This document shows, piece after piece, positions 45,687 through 58,475 of a stretch of 64,000 nucleotides of DNA. Position 1 is the stretch's first letter. The number at the start of each line of letters is the position of its first letter. This DNA is from Branchiostoma floridae. Lineage: Eukaryota > Chordata > Leptocardii > Amphioxiformes > Branchiostomatidae. Under the pieces are notes generated by a model. It was given only the letters and a program-made list of their open reading frames with translations. It ran no database searches and had not been told where the DNA came from. The DNA lies in the NCBI RefSeq assembly GCF_000003815.2, contig NC_049992.1:21028698-21092697 (forward strand). Reading direction: 5' to 3'. Made by a program: the position numbers and the translations under genes.

Positions 45687-46199
45687 CTGTGAAAAAGTTT
45701 TGAAAGAGGTTTTGGTAGCCTGATACTGCATACAAACGTGCCATGTTGAATTAACATTGCAACGCTACTGAAATACTGACTGGACTATACCATATGTATA
45801 ACATATCACACAAAAAATCCTCTCTTTACCTCTAAAAATGTTAGGTTTGAAATGGTATTTCTTTATACATGGTATTTTTGTCAGTAATAGCCTTAGTTTA
45901 ATTATTTATTGTATAAAGGTTAATTCACTTTCATATACCAAGCACATAGCAACAATGATGTATTGTGTACTTTTAAAAACAGATATACATTAAGGTTAAC
46001 ATTACTAACATTACAAATAAGCTTAACATTACTCAAACTAATCTTCAAATAGTTCTTTCATTAATGTATTTCCCTTTCAGTCTACTATTGTAAGTTACAA
46101 CAGTATGATAATAAACATCATTTGCTTACAGATACAGAATGAAATAAAAGAAGAAGACACCAATCACTAATCTATAACCAAAACTACGAGAAACAGGTT
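45687..46199. other. Intron, nothing recognised
   Basis: A/T-rich, no element found. Confidence 0.5.
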
Positions 46200-46740
46200 A
46201 GTGGTCATCTACTGCAGGGGTACCGAGGGACGCGTGGACTGCGTGGGACCGTGTGGCGCAAGGCCAGCGTGTTTAGCTCAGGACCGAGAAGTCTCGGGTT
46301 TGAATCCTGCCGTGTCACCGATCTTGTGCCCTTGGGAAAGGCACTTTACACGGCTTTCCTCACTTTACACCTCATTTGCAAATGAGTACCTAGCTTCGGC
46401 AAGGGCCGTCCCTCACATTGGACGTTAAATTGAGGTCCCGTGTATGGGGAGAGACACACCCCACGCACGTTAAAGAACCCCCACACGAGCGGTGGTGCGA
46501 TGTGCGATGGTGCAATTTCTTTTGTCTGGAGTTGGTGATTCACTTCAAATCACCCGGTTGGAGGCCTGGCGAACCTCTGTCTCGTATCAGCCACATGGCG
46601 ACTTACATAATTCACCCTGACGGGAGACCTGGCGCATCCCCGTCTTGTTATTAGCCAGCGAAAGGGTATGTCATACCGTAAGGGGCGGTATAACCCCGTC
46701 GTGTGTAAGCATTTGACCGATGATGATGATGATGATGCAG
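46200..46740 (+). mobile_element. tRNA-derived SINE (copy 2)
   Basis: TGGCGCAAGG (box A-like, near 46253) and GGGTTTGAATCC (box B-like, near 46297) form a Pol III promoter. A conserved body with TTTCCTCACTTTACAC and CGTTAAAGAACCC follows, and it ends in a GAT repeat near 46720-46736. Confidence 0.7.
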
Positions 46741-46929
46741 AGGTACTCCAAGATTAGACAGGGTTCAAGGATAGACATATTGATCAACATGTCTGAAAAG
46801 GTGAATTGGCCAAACAAAGCAGCTTCTTAAAAACCATTGATAAATTAACAGATAAATCAACTTTGATCTATTTTGACGCCACATACGTTTCAGGTAGGTA
46901 AATATGGTCACTATTAGCTCAGACATGCC

Positions 46930-48835
46930 TACAGAACAGTGGAATATTGGCGGATATAACCTGTTCTCTAGACCACGACAAGGCGGGAAAGTCGGGGGGG
47001 TGGGTGTGCAGTCTACGTCCGGGACAATATCTACGCCAGAGCCCCCGATGTTACGATCCCAGAAGAACTAGAATGTTTGTGGCTGAAGATCCGTCCAACT
47101 CGTCTCCCGCGGGAAGTACCCAGCATAGTCGCATATGCTGTTTATAACCCAGCGAACTCACCGCACAGCAGAGTTCCGACCGGACACCTCTGTACGGTAA
47201 TCGACCAAATAAGCGCGGAGTCCCCCAACGCGGGCGTATGTATCGCAGGAGACTTCAACAGAACCGATGTTATGGACCTTTGCCGAGGTAATCAGCTGCG
47301 GCAAATTGTGGATTTGCCTACACGATTAGACGCCACATTGGACCTTGTCGTAACCAACCTCGGCAACATGTACCACAAGCCTACTTTATCGTCGCCGTTG
47401 GGCTCCAGCGATCACCGGACAGTACTTCTCAAACCAGCTTCCTGCTCTACCACATGCAAAGCAAGGTCAAAACTGGTAAGACCTATGCCTGATTCCAAAA
47501 TCAGAGCATTCGGCCAATGGTTGGGAGCCCACGACTGGCTTGACGTCTTGTCAGCAGACAGTACACAAGCCAAAACCGACGCGTTCTATCAGACGATGAA
47601 CACAAAAATCAAGCAACATTTCCCTGGTGAAGACCATCAAAACTCACACAATCGACAAACCATGGATTAGTCATAGAATAAAGAACCTTATACATCGGAG
47701 ACAATGTGCTTTCAATACAGGTGAAAACGAAATATGGAGATCACTGCGCAACAGGGTACAATACGAGATCAAGAAAACCAGAAAGTCATTTCATAAGAAC
47801 AAAGTCAAAACCCTTCGGACAGAAGATCCTTCAAAGTGGTAAACATGATTAAAATTATGGCAAATACCGCAAACAAAGATCTAACACTGAACATCGAAGG
47901 AACTCCTCCTGAGGATCACAGAGGCACTCTGATGCCATAAACAAGGCCCTATCTACAGTGACATGCTCATTGGAACCTCTTGACCTGACCAAACTACCCG
48001 CGTTCCTCCCGGCGAGACCTGTGGAAGAACACCTACCGTGGCAGGTGTACGACAGACTGCGACAAATACAAGTAAAGAGCGCTGCCGGACCAGACGGACT
48101 ACCAAACAAAATCATAAAGGAGTTCGCCTACGAGATCTCCACCCCACTAACGTCGATACTGAACGCGTCTTTGTCGGAGGGGTATGTTCCTGTCCAATGG
48201 CGCCAGGCTAACATTGTGCCCTTACCAAATGCCTCACCGCACAGCAATGGGTGAGGATTGAATCCATCCAGAAACGGGCCTGCCATACAATCCTCGGTGC
48301 CGACTATACTTCCTACACTTTGGCCTGTCAGACATTTGAACTGCCAACCCTCGACGACCGTCGCCGCGAGTTGTGCCTCAAATTCGCTAATCACCTGTTG
48401 TCGTCTGAAAAGTTCAGAAACTGGCTCCCACCTCACCGTGGAGAGGTGAGCGGACCAGGGCTTCACACCTGCTAGACCTTATCTATGCAAGAACTGACAG
48501 ATATAAGAAAAGTACGATTCCGTACATGGTACAGCTACTAAACCCTTAAATATTATGGACTATGTACTATCGGTCAGTCGAACTACTACACTACTATTGT
48601 GTGCCACTCTATCAGGCAATTTCGTTTTATTTTGTTAATAAGTTGAGTTTCAAACTAATTCTGTAATCACGAACGACTTTTAAATCATGTTTTATGCAAA
48701 TTGTAAATGAGATTACTGTATGTTAGATAAGCACAAGCATAATTCAGGTAACTGGTTGCCTGCGAGCCTTGTACATAGTGTATGTATGTGTTTCTGAATA
48801 AACCAATCATTATCATTATTATTTTTATCTTATCC
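46930..48835 (+). mobile_element. Internally deleted non-LTR retrotransposon
   Basis: Endonuclease part at 47077-47670 (AGDFNRTDVMDLCR; LGSSDHRTVLLKP) is followed by the start of RT at 47958-48240 (SAAGPDGLPNKIIKEF; WRQANIVPLP). The catalytic RT core is absent and sequence jumps to the C-terminal RIESIQKRACHTILG at 48251. Frameshifts and stops occur. The 3' end is AATAAACCAATCATTATC near 48797. Antisense to the host gene. Confidence 0.8.
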
Positions 48836-48918
48836 CCCCTCCCAAGAAAACACCGAGTTATGACTACAGTCCAACTTTTGAATCGCCAGCACCTAGAAGA
48901 AGTAAAAATAGACCTTAC

Positions 48919-49019
48919 TTCAACATATGAACTTGTTTTCTTGATCCTGAAGCTTCTGAGAAGTTTCACGGAGTCAAAAAGAGTCCAGGACTTGTCAAAG
49001 GTGTAGTCGTCCTCCTCCG
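48919..49019 (-). CDS. Exon 17: unassigned linker
   Basis: Enters phase 1, leaves phase 0 at GTAAGG. Encodes EEDDYTFDKSWTLFDSVKLL and a basic tail. Confidence 0.7.
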
Positions 49020-49201
49020 CTGATAAAAGACATATAGCAAACATAAAACACATCAGTAGTAGTAAAATACATTATTCACTATACTGTGCAAATGGCTACG
49101 TACATGTACCTATACATGGCAAAGAAATACTGCAAGACAAAATCCGAATTCAAAAGAATTATTTTCGCATTAATTGTCTAGTTAATTATTAGTAAACATA
49201 C

Positions 49202-49420
49202 CAAATCCTTGCGGAGCCAGGTTTTTCTCTTCCTTCATCTTCCCAAGTTCCATTGTCAGTTTCATGGTGCATGGATCAAAGTTTACAGAAGCTTTGACAG
49301 TGAAGATGTTAAATGGTGGTACAGGGAGGGACAGACAGCAGCTTAGGCCAAGACAATTGTCCTGCATGCGGCAGTGCATGAAGTCAAGCTTGTTGAGATG
49401 CTCGAAAATGTCGGGACATC
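49202..49420 (-). CDS. Exon 16: Cys-rich unassigned module
   Basis: Phase 1 to 1. Seven Cys in 73 residues, including a DNCLGLSCCLSLPVPPF run, then FTVKASVNFDPCTMKL with alternating beta-strand character. Confidence 0.75.
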
Positions 49421-49783
49421 CTGCAATTGAAAAATCAAAACATCGAAGAGATATATTCCTTAACGATGATACTTAAAAACCTTATTTTGTAGATAAGTTG
49501 AACAATTGACCCAACGATCATTGCAGAGTATTTTTTACAAGTACAAGCTCGTTCCTGTTAGTTCTCACAAAGGAATAATAAAACCAAAAATACAGTAGTG
49601 GCGAAATTTTGGACATTCTGAAACATGGGGCATTTCAGAAACTTACAAAAAACTTACAAACCAACGGGATATCGATTTAAATACATCCTGATTGTGTTTT
49701 CATAACAGGCTATCTGAAGTGGCTACGAGTAAAATCTACACATTCATGTCTCCCTTGGGAATTTCAGTACAGAGGACTGACAG

Positions 49784-52480
49784 GTTGCCCCGTGTCTTTC
49801 AGTTCGGGCTGCCATTTATTTTTACTAAATCTTACATTACGGAAGTGGTCAATTAGGACCAGTTTCTGCTGGCGGGCTGGGGCCAGTTGCCTGTCCGCTA
49901 TCTCCGGCTGCGATTTTTTCCAGAAACCTTACATTACAGAAGTCGGGTCAATTAGGATTAGCGCCGCTACGTGCGGTACGCAAAATCCAAACACTCAGGG
50001 CCTCAACGAAAACACGAACACGACACTTAAGATTTCGCACAACAGTCATTGCTATATCGAAACAGTCTACATAAAGACACAAAAATATGAAAAGCTGGAG
50101 CGTTTAATAATACCAGTCCTATGATCTTCTAAACCGAACGTTTTTAGACCGGGCCAAAACGGGTCCCTTTATATAGGGTACAACGAGAGTGCGGCAAAAC
50201 TGGAAGCGAGAGTTCCACGTGAAATTCACACACAATGTACAAAAAATGTAGCAATGACTAACTAGTAAGTTATCCGGTTTAAGCTATGGATAGTTTTATA
50301 GATTTGTAAACAAAAACGGCATTACGTAAATTGAACTTCGAGTGTAGAAGTCCACTGTTTGTTTGTGACGAATTTAGTGCCTAAAAACTTTTGGTCAACC
50401 CAAAAAATCTACGTACGATGTACCAAAACATATTTCTGTGTGATTCTTTTACTTCATGTTTACCAAAATCGTGGGAGATAGCCCCAGTGTTACAGGCACT
50501 CGGAATGACCGGCAGCATGCACGCCTGGCCTGGCACGTGTTGAGCAAATGTGCTTCCACCGTGTAAACTCGAAGGTCATACTACACATTTTACCAGAGAA
50601 ACATTTTTAGATTATTACCTCCATGAAATGTCATGGAATGGAGGTTATATTTTCTGTTATGTGTCTCTGTCTGTGTAGATGATTACTCAAGAACGGCTGG
50701 ATGGATTGGTTTCATACTTGTTGTGTTGGTGGGTTGTGATGAAAGCTCGAATCGATAAGATTTTGGGAGCCATATCTGTCGTTATAATGGATGTAATAAT
50801 ATCAGAAATCACCCCTATATTTGAGATATATTGGTACAGGCATCGTGCTTTATGTGTTTGTTAATGGGCTTATCTCCAAGCAGATGGTGAGGTGACAGCT
50901 GTTTGGGGAACCCCGAGTTTTTTTTAATATGATAATTAGTTTTATTTATGTCTGCTTAGGATATCATGGAGATGTGAAGCGTAAGTATAATTGTAAGAAG
51001 TTGAGGTACATTTAACAATAATGCTTAACAGGTATGGATGTCTCACATGCTGTACTGCTGATTTGAGTGACGTGGTGATTAAAATACCATTAGGTCCTCT
51101 CATCTGGGTTGGATGTCAGAAGTTTTATGGGTGATACAGATGTTCTGATTTTGTTACGATAAGGGACAGTTGTTAGTTGTCTCTTTCGTAGCCAATGGTA
51201 CTTGTTTTTCAGCAGACGGGGTTGGCGCCAAGTATTCATCTTACAGTTGGTGTAGGGCTGTCAGAGGAAAGTGTGCATCTCGTTTTTGTACCGTGTGAAC
51301 AGCTGATGTTATGACATATTGGTGGAAAATCAAATCACCATCTGACTAAAGTTGGCCACATCCCTTCATCTTTCTGAGTTTCCCAACTTCCTCCCACCAC
51401 ACAGCTCTGAGGCACATAGTCAAACCTCAATAATGCTGACAACCTTAGACATTTTAAATGCCAAACATCAAGCTTAAGGAACACCACGCTACCATATGCC
51501 GTCGACCTCTTAAACGCACATTACACAATTAGGTGTCACATTTTGATAATTACTAATCCGATGGACATCCTCTGTGTCATTAAATAAATACACCACTACT
51601 TTCCCATAACATTTATATTATATAACCATTACTCTCAAATACAACCGACTATAGACATACATACCATCCACAAAAAAGCAATAAATATTTGATGGAGGTA
51701 TGAGGTCCCCGAACTCTAGTATTTAAGTGTTTTAGATTATGTTATATGTAATATTATTTTTCTTGTTTGTGAACTTCGCTTAACAGAGGCTCGGTGACAG
51801 CTTGTGTACTGATGACTGCTAAATTCTCCCAACAGCCGGATTTTTCCAGCTGTGGGCCCCTTTACAGCGTTCTATCTGATCCCATCATATATGGGTTGCT
51901 TCCAAATAAGGCTGAGATGCAAATCAGGCTGACGCAACGCCATGCCCGCAGACCGCTTGAACACGTGAACGCGGAAGTGACTTTCCCAGCTCGCGAGGCA
52001 TGTTTTCGAAGGCCATATCTAAACAATCTTTTACCCCCTTTTTTACCCCTTTTTTTTTACATTGGCACGGCCCCTATACTACATACTACAATTCTGGTAA
52101 GTTTGAAGTTCTAGGCCTTCCTAGATTTTACACGGCGATCGATTGAAAATCGAAAAACTCGTACCTGAAAACACCGACGCCGCACCCATGTGCTCTGCAT
52201 TTGGAAACCCTACAGTAATTGACCACCTCCGCAATGTACGGTTTGTGGAAAAATCGCAGCCCGAGATAGCGGACAGGCAACGGGCCCCAGCAGGACCTGG
52301 ACTTAATTGACCACTTCCGTAATGTAAGGTTTGTGGAAAAAAATCGCAACTCGAGATAGCGGACAGGCAAAGGGCCCCAGCTGGACCGGGTCCTAATTGA
52401 CCACTTCCGTAATGTAAGGTTTGGTATAAAAATCGGGAGCCCGAACTAATTGAAAGACAGGCACAAGCACAGGACCTGGT
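49784..52480. mobile_element. Fold-back element with tandem-repeat arms
   Basis: About two units of a roughly 110-bp repeat (TTACATTACGGAAGTGGTCA; CCTGTCCGCTATCTC) lie at 49825-49960. Three inverted units lie at 52210-52470. Outer ends share CTTTCAGTTCGGGCT-like sequence. The interior shows no transposase frame. Confidence 0.7.
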
Positions 52481-52973
52481 CCTGACAATGACCGTAACAT
52501 AAGGATTGGTGGAAAAACTTGGTTGCGTGTGTCTTGTTAGAAGGACCACATGTGCTAATGCCGTCATGTAAGGTTTGCTTGAAGACTCTGTCCCTTGTTA
52601 GGCTGTGTAAGGTTTTGGAAGAAGGGTTAATGGAAAATGTGTATACTGTCCCAGCCCAGGTAAAATATCATTCTATGTTAGGTTTTCTGTTAGGTTTGGA
52701 AATGCCCCATGTTCCACAATGTCCAATTTCTTGCCATGTATACAAAAATACACACAGCTACAATTCGTAGCTTGGAAAGCTTTCAGAATGCCCTCTATCC
52801 CCTTATCAACCATGTGGATCTTGTATTGGAGTTATCTTGTCAAGTGACGACTAATAGACATTGTAACGTAACAAGAAACAGTCATAAACTGTCCCTGTTT
52901 AAGATGCTGTTTTGTCCGCCTTTCTTTCAGTTTTTGGCACAATGTAGGATTGTAATATTTTAATATCAATTAC

Positions 52974-53106
52974 CAGTGTCGGAGGTAGTATATCTGCGAA
53001 GAAGGGCGTCGCGTGGCCCGGAAGTCTCTTTTCCGGATCTTTTTAGTTCCCATCGCAATTGCTCATCCGTCATGCTGTTAGGTAACTTACAGCCACCCAG
53101 GAACAT
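52974..53106 (-). CDS. Exon 15: SAP-like helix-linker-helix
   Basis: Enters phase 0, leaves phase 1. MTDEQLRWELKRSGKETSGP followed by RDALLRRY fits the SAP pattern of L...L...G....G.K..L..R. SAP motifs usually bind DNA in nuclear proteins, which is odd beside secreted-type modules. Confidence 0.7.
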
Positions 53107-53339
53107 CTGGATCAAAAAAAAAGTTTAAGCATTATATCTCGTCCCTTCCAATGAATGGATAGCTAGTAAATGATGCAAAACATAGTAGTAAAAGAAGGAT
53201 TCAAAACATTTCTAATGAATCACTTTTTGCAAAATTGTCATTTCTTCCGCCGTAACATGGTCGTAACATGGACTGCAAACGAGGTAGAATGAAGAAACTG
53301 TGCAAATTTTATGTGAAGAAGTAGCTCAAAGAACAAGAC

Positions 53340-53491
53340 CTCTAAGATATTGATTATATGTCGTAGTCCGTCTCCGAGTCCTATCAGATCCAGGGTGCCG
53401 ACAATTGTTGACACTTTGATGTCTTGAAGCTTTATAGAGAACTTCTCTGATTCGTCTGGTTCATCGTCAACTCCAAGCGTTCCAAGAACAT
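53340..53491 (-). CDS. Exon 14: unassigned segment
   Basis: Enters phase 1, leaves phase 0. Encodes EKFSIKLQDIKVSTIVGTLD. The donor at the left end (GAG|GTCTTG) is poor and was chosen because it restores the frame of exon 15, so this edge is uncertain. Confidence 0.6.
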
Positions 53492-54063
53492 CTGTAAAAT
53501 GACATAATTTTAATACATTATTGTGCCTATTATGGGACAGAGAAGCTAACTACGATGCTTGTTTTAATGGCAGTTTAAATATCATTTATGTCTAACGTCA
53601 CATGTATAAGTTATGTACAACGTTTTCAAGTACACCTTCACGTAAATTTTTTTTTTACTATTTTCTTCCGTCTACTCCTTACGAATGATGTTAATGACTT
53701 TGACCAGACGACGGTCACCATAGCCACTACATGTGTAATAAACATTATGTGGTGTTAGCTTACATTAAGTAGCATTGTAGGCTCTCTTATATGTTTATTA
53801 GTGGCAGGGCTCAGCTGGAGGGATGCTATTTATGTGCATGCGTTTAACTAAAACAGACAGACCAGTAATTTGCTACGCTGGACTATGTAAATGTAACATG
53901 TGCACTAGTTTTCTATTTCCTCTCTTAAGTATTCTTCTCTCTTCTCCTATTTCCTCTCTTAAGTATACTTTTTTAGTACATGACAGGCTACACATATACA
54001 TCTGTGATATGAAATCTTTGAAAAAAGTTATACCTGTATTGCCTCTGAGGGATCGTATAATAC

Positions 54064-54122
54064 CTCTTGTGACACGTCGTTGACCAGATGTTCCATTCAC
54101 ATTTGAAGACAGTGTCAGCCTT
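54064..54122 (-). CDS. Exon 13: short basic linker
   Basis: 59 bp, enters phase 2, leaves phase 1. Encodes RLTLSSNVNGTSGQRRVTR. It is needed to convert the phase 2 leaving exon 12 to the phase 1 entering exon 14. Confidence 0.65.
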
Positions 54123-54344
54123 CTATTTGTGGATAACAATAAATCGTCATAATTTGTTAGATCCTACCTATTATTTATTTAGGAAATATGTTAAGCAAAA
54201 TAAACAAAAGTTTTTATACTTTTAATACAGAATGAATTATTTTTAAAATCAACAATATGTTTTTCTTTTTATCAATGGGATTTTTCTAAGACAATACAAT
54301 GTGCGTATCGCTCTAAGACTACACCATATAACATCATGTATCAC

Positions 54345-54439
54345 CTGGCTTTTTTGCTTGAACCAGCGTCAGGAGCATCCGGGGTTTCATCGGTCTCCTG
54401 TGCACCTCCTGCAAGCTGTCCGCTTCCAATTGATTTGTC
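54345..54439 (-). CDS. Exon 12: acidic low-complexity linker
   Basis: Enters phase 0, leaves phase 2. Encodes ETDETPDAPDAGSSKKA after a Gly-rich start. The flanking phases on both sides fit, which supports a real exon despite the biased composition. Confidence 0.65.
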
Positions 54440-54715
54440 CTGTTGTTTTGAAAAATGACCAAATGAGAGATTGCAAGTGTGAAAACATTTTCATGACCTG
54501 AAGGAACTAGTCTTAATACATGAAATAACAAGAGTTCCATGAGCACTGTAATATGTATAAATAATAGCGTTGACACGTGTTAATCGCTCAAACTAGCCTT
54601 ATATAGATAACCTAGTAATATTTACTTGTATCTTAGACTGATATCACAGATCGTACGACTGCTAGTCAAGCTGTAAACACGGATCGCCTCTGTCGTCAAA
54701 GTTACCTGTATCGTA

Positions 54716-54990
54716 TATTGTAGATTATCATATAGCCAGGCGCCGCGGACCAATCAGAAGGCCCCGTTCCACGTTAGTTATGACGCAGTAACATATAGAT
54801 TCCGGCCAGGCCGGCGTGTTCGCTCCTTCTGATTGGTCAGAATAAATCGACACCGGCACCGGAATACACCTCATAAAACCACCTCGTTCGCTTCGCTCAC
54901 TCGGTGGTTTCATTCGGTGGTTATAGCAAAGGACCAGGCGTTATGACACCATATACACCTCGGGGCGGGTCATTAACCCTTAATTGTATA
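54716..54990. repeat. Dispersed repeat, copy A
   Basis: TATCATATAGCC start, CCAATCAGAAGG with its inverse CCTTCTGATTGG, and GACACCATATACACCTCGGG near the end. Shared with 62209-62350. Confidence 0.75.
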
Positions 54991-55199
54991 TTGCATTGTT
55001 ACCAGGGCCATCCTTTGATGATAGCCTCTGGCTAGTTGTAGCCTGGCTGTATTTCTCATGAATATACAGCAGAATAAATCAAATCAACACATTACTTCGC
55101 CAAAATAATTATGCTTTTATTTAAGACTTTAAGGTCTTATTCATGCATTACTAAAGAGCACCTACCCCGATAGCAAACTACTGCTAAACGTGTGTTTCT

Positions 55200-56060
55200 A
55201 GCGGTTGGAATTCCATTTTATCCATCCTAACTAACCTCCAGTTATGTTATCCACAAGCACACACACACATATTCATAGACCACTGCGCAGTACCGTAGAA
55301 AATGGCTGGTAAACCATATTAGAACTTGATTTTCCTTTCACAACAGACACTTCTCAAATCCACATCTTTTTAGGTTATGCCTTTGACATACATAGCCGCT
55401 GCACCATGTCTCAACCGAAAACATAACCATCTTGTTAAAAGTGAAAAAAGAAAAGAGGATGAAATGAAATGGACAGAAAAAAAATTAACCTAGCATTTTG
55501 AAAAAAATTGAACTTTAAAACTCTGCTGCAGAACCACAACTCGTCGTTAGGCATATTTCCGAACTTTGCCTTCCTCTTTGCCACCCCAACCTATCTAACA
55601 AACATTATCCAAGTCCATTTACAACATCGCGAGTTAGGTCGTCCACAGACAAACGTAATTACATACAAAGCTCGCTGCAGACCCGAAGGAAAACGCTAGG
55701 TAAACAATTTTCTAACTTGAACTTCCTTCCACAATCGCTACTTTCCTAGCAAATATCACCTATATGCCTCCGCAACTTCCCGAGTTATGCTGCTTACGTT
55801 CAAAAATACACAGCCCACTGCAGTACCTCATGAAAACGCCAGGGAAACTATTTTCAAAGATGACCTTCCATTTCACAACCAATACACACCTATCATATAT
55901 CACTTATATTATACTTCTTGAGTTTTGTTGTGTACAAACATTCAAAAATACAAAGCTCTTTGCCAGGCAAATCATTTTCAAACTTGAATTTCCTTTCCAT
56001 AACCACTACATATCACCAATAGGTCAACCCGCAACTTTCCGAGTGATGTTATCTACAAGG
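55200..56060. repeat. Degenerate tandem repeat of roughly 200 bp
   Basis: Each unit has GAGTTATG-type, ACAAAGCTC..GCAG, GAAAACGC..GG.AAAC.ATTTTC and TTCCTTTC.ACAACC blocks. Four or five decayed units. Confidence 0.6.
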
Positions 56061-56067
56061 TCCATTA

Positions 56068-57803
56068 AACACCCCCACCTAACTCCTTCAGCTTTTCCCC
56101 TACCCGTTCACCTTTTCCCCCAGACTTCCCCTTGACCCCCGCTGTACTTCATCTGTGCCCCCGTCCTTCATCTTTACCCCCGGTGTAATTCCGCTGTTCC
56201 CCCGCAATTTCTCTTTGCCCCCAATGGCCGCTGTCAACCCCAATTGCGCGTAGTCGACACGAAAATCGTTCAGAAAGGACAATAACGGCTGCGCCACGGA
56301 ACATGAAATACTCTATTCTCTAGGACACATTCTGGGCCACCTCTCTGTCATGTGGCGTTTCACAACTCCTTCCCAGTCTGAACTGAAAAGCCACGAGCCG
56401 TCAGCAGCACGTCGTTTGTGGCGCTCCACCGCTACATAGCTTCCTGCATGCTGGTCCGCTTGAGGTCGGACCGGCCGGCGTGCTGTGCTATGGCGATCGG
56501 GCGACTCGCTAAGTTCCGCATCGATATGGTTACCCCGAGAGCCCAGAACACACCGGCTCAGGTTGGAAAATACTAGGTAAAAGTCCCCGTTTCGATCCGA
56601 GTAGCGGGACCGCGCTCGTGAATAAGCACTGCTTCGACCCGACCAACATTTCGGTAATGTAGATAAAGATACAGTACATACTCAATATGTGTCTGTTTAC
56701 GGTACCTTGGTACCAAGTGACAGCCAAACGATATCATGAGCACTAGTTATACATTTCTTGTTACTTCTAAGTGTATCATGCACGCCCTGCTGCATTTCGA
56801 CTGTGTTCGTGCACGTTCTGCATGCCATATATCAAAGATCAAAGATCCAGCCACACTTCCCTGAGTCACACTGTACACATACACAACAGACACACGTTAC
56901 CCGAAACCACAGCATACGTGACGTGACGTAATAAAAACGCCGCAGCCGACATTTTACGTGCAAATAAAGATCTGTTACATCAAGAGAAAACTTGAAATAC
57001 TGCATGCACGGAACGTCTCCAACTCTTAGTGTACTCATTCTCTGTCTTTGTATTGGTTCATTTCCATACTACATTGATACCATCAATTCACCATTGCATT
57101 TACAAGAAACTTGGTATATTTCCCCACCCATAAAAGCTTGACTACGGCTGTATACTTAGTATTCAAGACAAATACTTGCCACACTAGTGCTGTAAAAAAA
57201 GAAGTCTTTAATGCTTTCAAGTAGTGCCGAACCAGCCCCCCCCCCCATAATTAAAAGCCAGCCAGTCTGCGAAGGAGGCTAAAAATACACATTTCTGATA
57301 ACATACTACTATGAAATGTTTATATACTCCCTACCTGATATCATCGAATTATACGTTCTTTGATTTATACCTCCTGAAAAATGAGTAGTAAACACGGGGC
57401 AGATTCTTAATTTGTAGCCAAGTCTAATAGTTTTCTGGAACGCCACAAAACACCGGCCTCAAGCGGTCCGCCACCCAGCCTGCAGGAAGCTCGGACTATG
57501 TAGCGGTGGAGCGCCTCAAACGACGTGCTGCTGACGGCTCGTGGCTTTTCAGTTCAGACTGGGAAGGAGTTGTGAAACGCCACATGACAGAGAGGTGGCC
57601 CAGAATCATGTTACGTGGCGCAGCCGTTATTGTCCTTTCCGAACGATTTTCGTGTCGACTACGCGCAATTCGGGTTAACGGCGGCCATTAGGGGTAAAGA
57701 GGAAGGTCGGGGGAACAGATGAAGTTCAGCGGGGGTTAAGGGGAAGTCCGTGGGAAAGGTGAACGGGTAGGGGGAAAAGCTGAAGCAGTTATGTGGGGGT
57801 GTT
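56068..57803. mobile_element. Fold-back element with arms of about 400 bp
   Basis: AACACCCCCAC at both ends in inverse orientation. Left arm to about 56470 and right arm from about 57478 share long inverted blocks such as GACGGCTCGTGGCTTTTCAG and GGACAATAACGGCTGCGCCA. The open frame at 57506-57691 is arm sequence, not a supported gene. Confidence 0.8.
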
Positions 57804-57904
57804 AAAACTCCTCAAGTTATATGTTGTAGATCTTATATCACATACTGCCACTTATTGCGAAGCATTATTTGAAGTTGCCTGTTCAGTATGAGCAAAAACC
57901 TCAC

Positions 57905-58099
57905 CATAAACGTTAGCCAGTATCTGTCACATTCCTGAATCCATCCTGGTTGTTCGTCTTCTTTCATTATTCCTGGAGGAGGCACGTATTTGGTGGGATC
58001 CACATAGTTGATTGTTCCATTTTCCCTGATCGCAAAGTGGATGGTATTGTTTACGCAACCTGTAGAGCCTGCTGTACCAATGGCATCTCCTTTATGAAC
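57905..58099 (-). CDS. Exon 11: end of LECT2-like M23 module
   Basis: Phase 0 to 0. VHKGDAIGTAGSTG is the conserved M23 GD.IG..G.TG strand; CVNNTIHFAI replaces the usual HLHFE zinc motif, keeping one His; VDPTKYVPPP corresponds to the family's DP..YL end. A Trp- and Cys-containing tail follows. The missing first His here and the Ser in exon 9 argue for loss of zinc peptidase activity. Confidence 0.75.
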
Positions 58100-58475
58100 C
58101 TGTATGATGAAACAAGAAATACCTGTATAGCAAAGGTCTTTCTTCTCAACCACGTTTTTTCAAGAGCCGACCATTGTCGTCTTCTTTCCCTTCTTTACGA
58201 AAATGACTGGTTCACTTTTATTATTTGTCAATGTCAAACAATGTCTATGGGATATTTAAGCGATTAGAACCGCGATAAATCATTGTTGCTCAATGTCAGG
58301 ATACTGATTCACAGCTCAGCAGTCAATACTGGATGAGAATCGATTTTTGTTCGTAAGCTACATACAAAAGCACAATGTCATATCGAATCCCTTTAATCTA
58401 GACTCCACCTTTCTCAACCAAATGACCTAATCTTATCGCTTTTATGAATCTATAGGCCGGCTCAAGTCGGTGACA

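Noticed and set aside
46253..46310. tRNA gene suggested by box A and box B words
   Set aside because: No cloverleaf or anticodon stem could be drawn; the boxes belong to a SINE.
49792..52567. Related open frames with repeated CLSAISGCDF words
   Set aside because: The similarity comes from the tandem-repeat arms of a fold-back element read in opposite directions.
57506..57691. 61-codon frame starting MERLKRRAADGSWLF
   Set aside because: Lies in the arm of an inverted-repeat element and is mirrored in the other arm; no family recognised.
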